A model generated the notes under the pieces. That model had not been told where the DNA came from and made no database searches. It was given only the letters and a program-made list of their open reading frames with translations. A program made the translations under genes and the position numbers. A stretch of DNA of 64,000 bases from contig NZ_NFMB01000003.1 of the NCBI RefSeq assembly GCF_002161215.1, positions 426,348-490,347 of the forward strand, in the 5' to 3' direction. Below, one piece after another: positions 60,181 to 64,000 of this stretch. Position 1 is the first letter of the stretch, and each line of letters starts with the position of its first letter. Source of the stretch: Flavonifractor sp. An10 (GTDB taxonomy: Bacteria; Bacillota; Clostridia; Oscillospirales; Oscillospiraceae).

Positions 60181-60357
60181 GGTCGAAGGCGCCGGGGGCG
60201 TCTTCGATAAAAATCCACGCGAAGCCACCTCAAAAAACGCAGGCCCTGGTGGTTTTCCCGCCGCTTTTGACACCAAAAGCGGCGCCCCGGCCGAGTCGGA
60301 GGCGCCGGGGGCGCTTCCGATAAAAATCCAGCGAAGCCACCTCCAAAAAAGCGGCCC
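60181..60357. repeat. Two direct copies of a 60-65-bp repeat
   Basis: Both copies (60181-60246 and 60293-60357) share AGGCGCCGGGGGCG, TTCGATAAAAATCCA-like (TTCCGATAAAAATCCA in copy 2), GCGAAGCCACCTC and AAAAAACGC/AAAAAAGCG blocks, with small differences. A perfect CCGCTTTTG/CAAAAGCGG hairpin separates them. Probably members of a dispersed repeat family. Confidence 0.6.
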
Positions 60358-60397
60358 GTGCCCGCGCAGGCGCGCCCCCCGGGGGGCTCCACCAGAC

Positions 60398-60422
60398 GGG
60401 CGACCACAGGTCGCCCCTGCGG
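60398..60422. repeat. REP-like 25-nt palindromic element (copy 2)
   Basis: GGGCGACC-ACA-GGTCGCCC followed by CTGCGG. Confidence 0.7.
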
Positions 60423-60472
60423 ATGGCGCGCCGAGTCGTCGCGCCCCACGGATCGGTGGTTCCGGGAAAAAC

Positions 60473-60497
60473 GGGCGGATGATATCCGCCCCTACGG
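60473..60497. repeat. REP-like 25-nt palindromic element (copy 3)
   Basis: GGGCGGAT-GAT-ATCCGCCC followed by CTACGG. Confidence 0.7.
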
Positions 60498-60535
60498 GCC
60501 TGGCAGCTGACGCGCCACGCCGCGATGATGGGGCT

Positions 60536-62365
60536 TCACTGCTTTTTCCGCCATTTCAGCAGCAGGGAGGAGTTGAGGATCACCGCCACAGAGCCGGCGT
60601 TATGCACCAGGGCCCCCACCACGGGGTTGAGAATGCCGGTCATGGCCAGCACGATGGCCGCGAAGTTGAGGGCCATGGAGAAGGTCAGGTTGAGGCGGAT
60701 GGTGGACATCATCCGGCGGGAGAGGGCGATCAGGTGGGGCAGCTCTTTGATGTCGTCGTTGACCAGGGCGATGTCGGCGGCGTCCACGGCGATGTCGCTG
60801 CCCACGCCCCCCATGGCGATGCCCACGAAGGCCTTTTTCAGGGCGGGGGCGTCGTTGATGCCGTCGCCCACCATGCACACCTGGGTGCCCGCCCTCTGGG
60901 CCTGGTCGATCCAGTTCAGCTTGTCCTCGGGCAGGCAGCCGGAGCGGTACTCCCCGATGGACAGCTCCCCGGCGATGTGGGCGGCGGCCCGCTCGTTGTC
61001 GCCGGTGAGGAGCACCGGCTCCACCCCGGCGGCCCGGAGGCCGGCGATCGTGGCCCCGGCCTCTTCCCGCACCGTGTCCGACAGGGCGGCAAAGCCCACC
61101 GGCGCCCCGTCCGCCGCCAGCCAGATCAGGGTGCAGCCCTGGCTGAGGAACGCATCGGCCCGGGACTCCGCTTCGGGAGGGATTGCCGCCCCCGCCTCCT
61201 CCAGCAGCTTCCGATTGCCCGCCAGGATGCTCCGGCCGTCCAGCTCCGCTTTCAGCCCCCGGCCGGGCAGGGCCTGGAAGGAATCCGCCGGGGCGGGCTC
61301 CTCCCCGGTCTTCTCCCGCCAGCACCGCACCACCGCGCGGCCCAAGGGGTGCTCGGAGGAGCGCTCCGCACGGGCCAGCCAGGCGTACACCTGAGCCTCG
61401 TCCACCTCGGGGGACAGGGCGCGCACCGCCGCCACCTCCGGCACGCCGCAGGTCAGGGTGCCCGTCTTGTCGAAGGCCGCCTTGCCCACCTGGGCCAGCC
61501 GCTCCAGCGCGTCCCCCTCCCGCACCAGGAAGCTGTGGCGGGTGGCGTTTCCGATGGCCGCCATGATGGCGGTGGGGGTGGCCAGCACCAGGGCGCAGGG
61601 GCAGAACACCACCAGGATGGTTACCGCCCGGATCACCTGCCCGGTGATCAGCCAGGTCAGGGCGGCGGCGGTGAGGGCGATGACCACAATCCATGTGGCC
61701 CAGCGGTCGGCGATGCCCACAATTTTGGCCTTGCCCGCGTCGGCGGACTGCACCAGGCGGATCATCCGCTGGATGGAGCTGTCCTCCCCCACCTTCGCCG
61801 CCTCCATCTCGAAGGCGCCGAACTGGTTCACCGTGCCGCTGAACACCTCGTCCCCCGGGCCCTTGTCCACCGGCAGGGACTCGCCGGTCATAACCGCCTG
61901 GTTGACGGCGGTCTGGCCGGAGCGCACCACCCCGTCCACCGGAATGGTCTCTCCGGGCAGCACCCGTAGCACATCCCCCACCGCCACGGCCTCGGCGGGG
62001 ACGGTCTCCTCCCCCTCCGGCGTGAGCCGCCGGGCGGTACGGGGGGTGAGGTGCACCAGCTTCTCAATGCCCGCCCTCGCCCTGGCCACCGTCAGCTCCT
62101 CCAGCAGGGAGCCCAGCTGCATGATGAAGGCGATCTCCCCGGCGGCAAAGATCTCCCCGATGGCCACCGAGGCAATGAGGGCCAGGGACACCAGCACGTC
62201 GGCCTTGATGTCAAACCGGGTGAACAGGCCCACGGCGGCCTCCTTCAAAATGGGGATGCCGCACAGCAGGATGGCGAGCCAGGCCGGATCCACGGGGAAA
62301 GTCCCGAAAAAGCTGAACAGCAGAGAGACGCCGCCCAGAATGAGAAATGCAATGTCACGCTTCAT
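60536..62365 (-). CDS. CPC-type heavy-metal P1B ATPase
   Basis: 609 residues without an N-terminal HMA domain. Actuator motif VMTGESLPVDK, membrane metal site VVFCPCALVLATP (CPC), phosphorylation site FDKTGTL and hinge MVGDGINDAPAL are all present. SEHPLGRAV is the HP motif of P1B ATPases. The last helices read VHNAGSVAVILNSSLLLKW. It exports a soft metal ion from the cytoplasm. The upstream CsoR-type repressor gene has the Cys-His-Cys copper pattern, which favours Cu(I), but ATPase motifs alone leave Zn/Cd open. The promoter region carries two ATACCC...GGGTAT palindromes. Confidence 0.92.
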   Translation of the reverse strand: MKRDIAFLILGGVSLLFSFFGTFPVDPAWLAILLCGIPILKEAAVGLFTRFDIKADVLVSLALIASVAIGEIFAAGEIAFIMQLGSLLEELTVARARAGIEKLVHLTPRTARRLTPEGEETVPAEAVAVGDVLRVLPGETIPVDGVVRSGQTAVNQAVMTGESLPVDKGPGDEVFSGTVNQFGAFEMEAAKVGEDSSIQRMIRLVQSADAGKAKIVGIADRWATWIVVIALTAAALTWLITGQVIRAVTILVVFCPCALVLATPTAIMAAIGNATRHSFLVREGDALERLAQVGKAAFDKTGTLTCGVPEVAAVRALSPEVDEAQVYAWLARAERSSEHPLGRAVVRCWREKTGEEPAPADSFQALPGRGLKAELDGRSILAGNRKLLEEAGAAIPPEAESRADAFLSQGCTLIWLAADGAPVGFAALSDTVREEAGATIAGLRAAGVEPVLLTGDNERAAAHIAGELSIGEYRSGCLPEDKLNWIDQAQRAGTQVCMVGDGINDAPALKKAFVGIAMGGVGSDIAVDAADIALVNDDIKELPHLIALSRRMMSTIRLNLTFSMALNFAAIVLAMTGILNPVVGALVHNAGSVAVILNSSLLLKWRKKQ

Positions 62366-62371
62366 ATACCC

Positions 62372-62408
62372 ATACCCCCTACGGGTATATTTATACCCCC
62401 CAGGGTAT
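62372..62408 (-). promoter_or_regulatory. CsoR-type operator palindromes upstream of the metal ATPase
   Basis: ATACCCCCTACGGGTAT (62372-62388) and ATACCCCCCAGGGTAT (62393-62408) have the TACCC...GGGTA arms seen in CsoR-family operators. They lie directly upstream of the ATPase start codon. Confidence 0.7.
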
Positions 62409-62461
62409 CATTTGTCAAGAAAAAAATGCGGCCTATTGGGCCGCAAAAAGCCTCGCAGAGT

Positions 62462-62536
62462 CAGCCTGTCGAAAAAGTCTTTTCGACAGGCTGCTGCATC
62501 TCCCTTCCAAACGCGGCTGCGCCGCGTTTGGAAGGG
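62462..62536 (-). terminator. Two consecutive hairpins after the csoR-like gene
   Basis: CCCTTCCAAACGCGGC/GCCGCGTTTGGAAGGG (62502-62536) touches the csoR-like stop. CAGCCTGTCGAAAA/TTTTCGACAGGCTG (62462-62493) follows. Neither has a long T run immediately after it, but together they probably end transcription. Confidence 0.6.
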
Positions 62537-62537
62537 T

Positions 62538-62822
62538 TTAGCTCATGTTGGCAAACCGCTCCACCGCCTTGGTGAAGCTCTCAATGGTCTGGTCGGCGTC
62601 GCCGTGCTCGATGCCGTCCCGGACACAATGCCTGATGTGCCCCTCCAGCACCACCTTGCCGCACCCGTGGAGGGCGGACTTGGCCGCGTTGATCTGGGCC
62701 AGCACATCCTCGCAGGGCACGTCCTCGTCCACCATGCGGTCGATGGCCTGCACCTGCCCGATAATCTTCCTCAGCCTCCGGTGGAGGTTGTCCGCGTCCA
62801 TGCACTGCCGCATGGCTCTCAC
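62538..62822 (-). CDS. csoR: CsoR/RcnR-family metal-sensing repressor
   Basis: 94-residue all-helical repressor: RRLRKIIGQVQAIDRMVDED, VPCEDVLAQINAAKSALHG, VVLEGHIRHCV. The ligand set is Cys (VPC), then His and Cys four apart (GHIRHC), the Cys-His-Cys pattern of Cu(I)-sensing CsoR as opposed to RcnR (Ni/Co) or FrmR. Copper binding would release it from the ATACCC...GGGTAT sites ahead of the ATPase gene. Confidence 0.88.
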   Translation of the reverse strand: MRAMRQCMDADNLHRRLRKIIGQVQAIDRMVDEDVPCEDVLAQINAAKSALHGCGKVVLEGHIRHCVRDGIEHGDADQTIESFTKAVERFANMS

Positions 62823-62920
62823 CCTCTTTCCTGATTTGTCCCTAGCATATCAGCTTTTCCGCCCCCTGTAAAGGGCGCAAAACAGGCCGGCGGGGTGCGC
62901 CGGCCTGTGGATCCTGATGT

Positions 62921-63316
62921 TCAGCTCCGCTCCTCAAAGCTGGCGCCGCAGTTGCGGCAGGTGACGGTGATCTTCCCCTTCCCCCGGGGCACCCGCAGGT
63001 ACTGCCCGCAGTTGGGGCACTTGAAATAGCGGTGCTCCTTGTCCCGGTGGATGTTGTACCGCAGGCGGAGCCAGCGGACTACCGGGCCGGCCAGGGCCAG
63101 GAACCGGGCGTTCTCCGCCCGGCGGCGGTCGATGCGGCGGGAAAACATGCGGAACAGATCCCACACCAGCACCACCAGGGCCAGCCAGGAGAGCCACCCC
63201 ATGTGGGGCAGGCCGGACAGAAGGATGAGCAGGACATAGACCACCAGCAGGAAGAGGGAGAGCTGATCGCTGCCATACCGGCCGTACATCAGTTTTCGTA
63301 GGAAGTTCATTACCAT
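62921..63316 (-). CDS. Small membrane protein with C-terminal zinc ribbon
   Basis: 131 residues. Two membrane helices (LSLFLLVVYVLLILLSGL and LSWLALVVLVWDLFRMF, about 20-58) are followed by a basic stretch and a zinc-ribbon-like end (FKCPNCGQYLRVPRGKGKIT then CRNCGASFEE, two CxxC pairs). AAAGGAG lies 13 bases before the chosen ATG (MVMNFLRKLM); a second in-frame ATG is 6 bases further. Function unknown; it is monocistronic and divergent from the deaminase gene. Confidence 0.75.
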   Translation of the reverse strand: MVMNFLRKLMYGRYGSDQLSLFLLVVYVLLILLSGLPHMGWLSWLALVVLVWDLFRMFSRRIDRRRAENARFLALAGPVVRWLRLRYNIHRDKEHRYFKCPNCGQYLRVPRGKGKITVTCRNCGASFEERS

Positions 63317-63449
63317 GAAATACGGTCGTCTCCTTTGCAGGTAAACCTTAATTTTTTCTGAACCTATCATAGCGCCTGCGGGATTTTTCGTCAAGGAAGC
63401 AATCGTAAACAATATGTGAATTGTCCGTGACCGGCGGGCAGGTTTGGGC

Positions 63450-63478
63450 TTGCCGCCGGGGCAAAAAGCCGGTATACT
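63450..63478 (+). promoter_or_regulatory. Sigma-A promoter of the deaminase gene
   Basis: TTGCCG (63450-63455), 17 bases, TATACT (63473-63478), 28 bases before the ATG. Confidence 0.7.
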
Positions 63479-63505
63479 GATCCAAAAAGCACGGGAGGGC
63501 CGTCT

Positions 63506-63988
63506 ATGGGACGCATTGACAAGGAGAATTACTATCTGAACATCGCCGAGACGGTGGCCGGCCGCTCCACCTGCCTGCGCCGGTGCTACGGCGCCATCCT
63601 GGTGAAGAGCGACGAGATCATCTCCACCGGCTACAACGGCGCCCCCCGGGGGCGGCGCAACTGCGTGGATCTGAACTACTGCACCCGGGAGGCCCTGAAC
63701 ATCCCCTCCGGGGAGCGGTATGAGCTGTGCCGCTCCGTCCACGCCGAGGCCAACGCCATCATCTCCGCCGCCCGGCGGGACACCCTGGGGGCCACCCTCT
63801 ACATGGTATGCGTGGCCCCGGAGACGGGGGCGCTGATCCCCGGCTCCACCTCCTGCTCCATGTGCCGGCGGCTCATCATCAACGCGGGCATCCGGCGGGT
63901 GGTGATCCGGGACACCCCCACGGAATACCGGGTGGTGGAGGTGTCCGACTGGGTGGAGGAGGACGACTCCCTGCCCCCCGGCCGCTGA
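63506..63988 (+). CDS. dCMP deaminase-family protein (ComEB-like)
   Basis: 160 residues of the cytidine/deoxycytidylate deaminase fold. Zn ligands and catalytic Glu are in CRSVHAEANAIISAA (His-Ala-Glu, about 81-95) and STSCSMCRRLIINAG (two Cys, about 118-132). STGYNGAPRGRRNC is the conserved substrate loop. It converts dCMP to dUMP for dTTP synthesis. The gene appears complete, ending 12 bases before the window edge. Confidence 0.9.
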   Translation: MGRIDKENYYLNIAETVAGRSTCLRRCYGAILVKSDEIISTGYNGAPRGRRNCVDLNYCTREALNIPSGERYELCRSVHAEANAIISAARRDTLGATLYMVCVAPETGALIPGSTSCSMCRRLIINAGIRRVVIRDTPTEYRVVEVSDWVEEDDSLPPGR

Positions 63989-64000
63989 GCCGGCCCGCCC

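Larger units (their letters stand above)
59837..60535. other. Repeat-rich intergenic region without a gene
   Basis: Nearly 700 bases of GC-rich DNA. Long open frames cross it in several phases but have no start signals or recognisable protein character. It holds a pair of direct repeats (60181-60246, 60293-60357), a hairpin CCGCTTTTG...CAAAAGCGG between them, and two REP-like palindromes. Confidence 0.6.

Noticed and set aside
59951..61969. A 672-residue plus-strand frame across the repeat region and ATPase
   Set aside because: It runs through repeats and then antisense to the CPC-type ATPase; no start signal.

Overview
The window looks like the chromosome of a high-GC, anaerobic, gut-type Firmicute of the Oscillospiraceae/Clostridial cluster IV kind (Flavonifractor/Intestinimonas/Lawsonibacter-like). 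This placement is inferred from gene content: a CIRCE-controlled groESL, Feo iron uptake, a monomeric [FeFe] hydrogenase, a selA-selB-tRNA-Sec cluster, SLH and WG-repeat envelope proteins, YesM/YesN-type two-component control and sigma-54 regulation. No rRNA is present; the only tRNA is tRNA-Sec.

Layout. 1-806: 3' part of a LysR regulator. 1.2-1.7 kb and 11.5-11.7 kb: two pieces of an IS3-type transposase flanking a catabolic island (2.1-10.9 kb). The island has three paralogous beta-keto acid cleavage enzymes (BKACE/DUF849), two ketopantoate-reductase-like dehydrogenases, a MaoC hydratase, a small membrane protein, a sodium:solute symporter and a sigma-54 activator. Both arms carry near-consensus -24/-12 promoters. 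11.8-25.7 kb: a complete galactose regulon on the minus strand, yesN-yesM-sugar-binding lipoprotein-mglB-mglA-mglC-galK-galE-galT-galM, in which mglB appears broken by an internal deletion plus frameshift.

25.855-38.776 kb: a 12.9-kb integrative element inserted at the 3' end of groEL and bounded by a 17-bp direct repeat that includes the groEL stop codon. Its core is a tyrosine integrase, an excisionase-like protein, an FtsK/TcpA-type translocase and a Rep protein with the HUH endonuclease plus superfamily 3 helicase layout of CRESS-DNA viruses. Just upstream of rep lies a 10-bp stem whose loop contains CAGTATTAC (the circovirus-type NANTATTAC nonanucleotide), followed by a tandem 7-bp iteron. 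This is a virus-like rolling-circle origin inside a bacterial chromosome. The cargo is an AT-rich, probably defensive module: an XRE regulator divergent from a SLOG-like protein, a coiled-coil McrB-like AAA+ NTPase, and a DUF2357/PD-(D/E)XK (McrC-like) nuclease with a C-terminal RNA-polymerase-alpha-CTD-like tail. An IS256-family element lies just inside the groEL end.

38.8-64 kb: housekeeping chromosome: groES-groEL with CIRCE, a lipid-kinase-like protein, an SLH/WG protein, an rRNA methyltransferase, a small membrane protein behind an SOS-type promoter, and an iron/metal operon (feoA-feoA-feoB-Cys-rich protein-DtxR-like regulator-P-type ATPase-26-aa peptide) with palindromic operators. Then come an SLH S-layer protein, the [FeFe] hydrogenase, selA-selB(frameshifted)-selC, two DUF2007-like paralogues, a repeat-rich intergenic stretch, a CPC-type metal ATPase with a CsoR-type repressor, a zinc-ribbon membrane protein and dCMP deaminase. 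Intergenic regions carry a family of 25-nt REP-like palindromes. Most other long open frames in this GC-rich DNA are antisense shadows and were left out.
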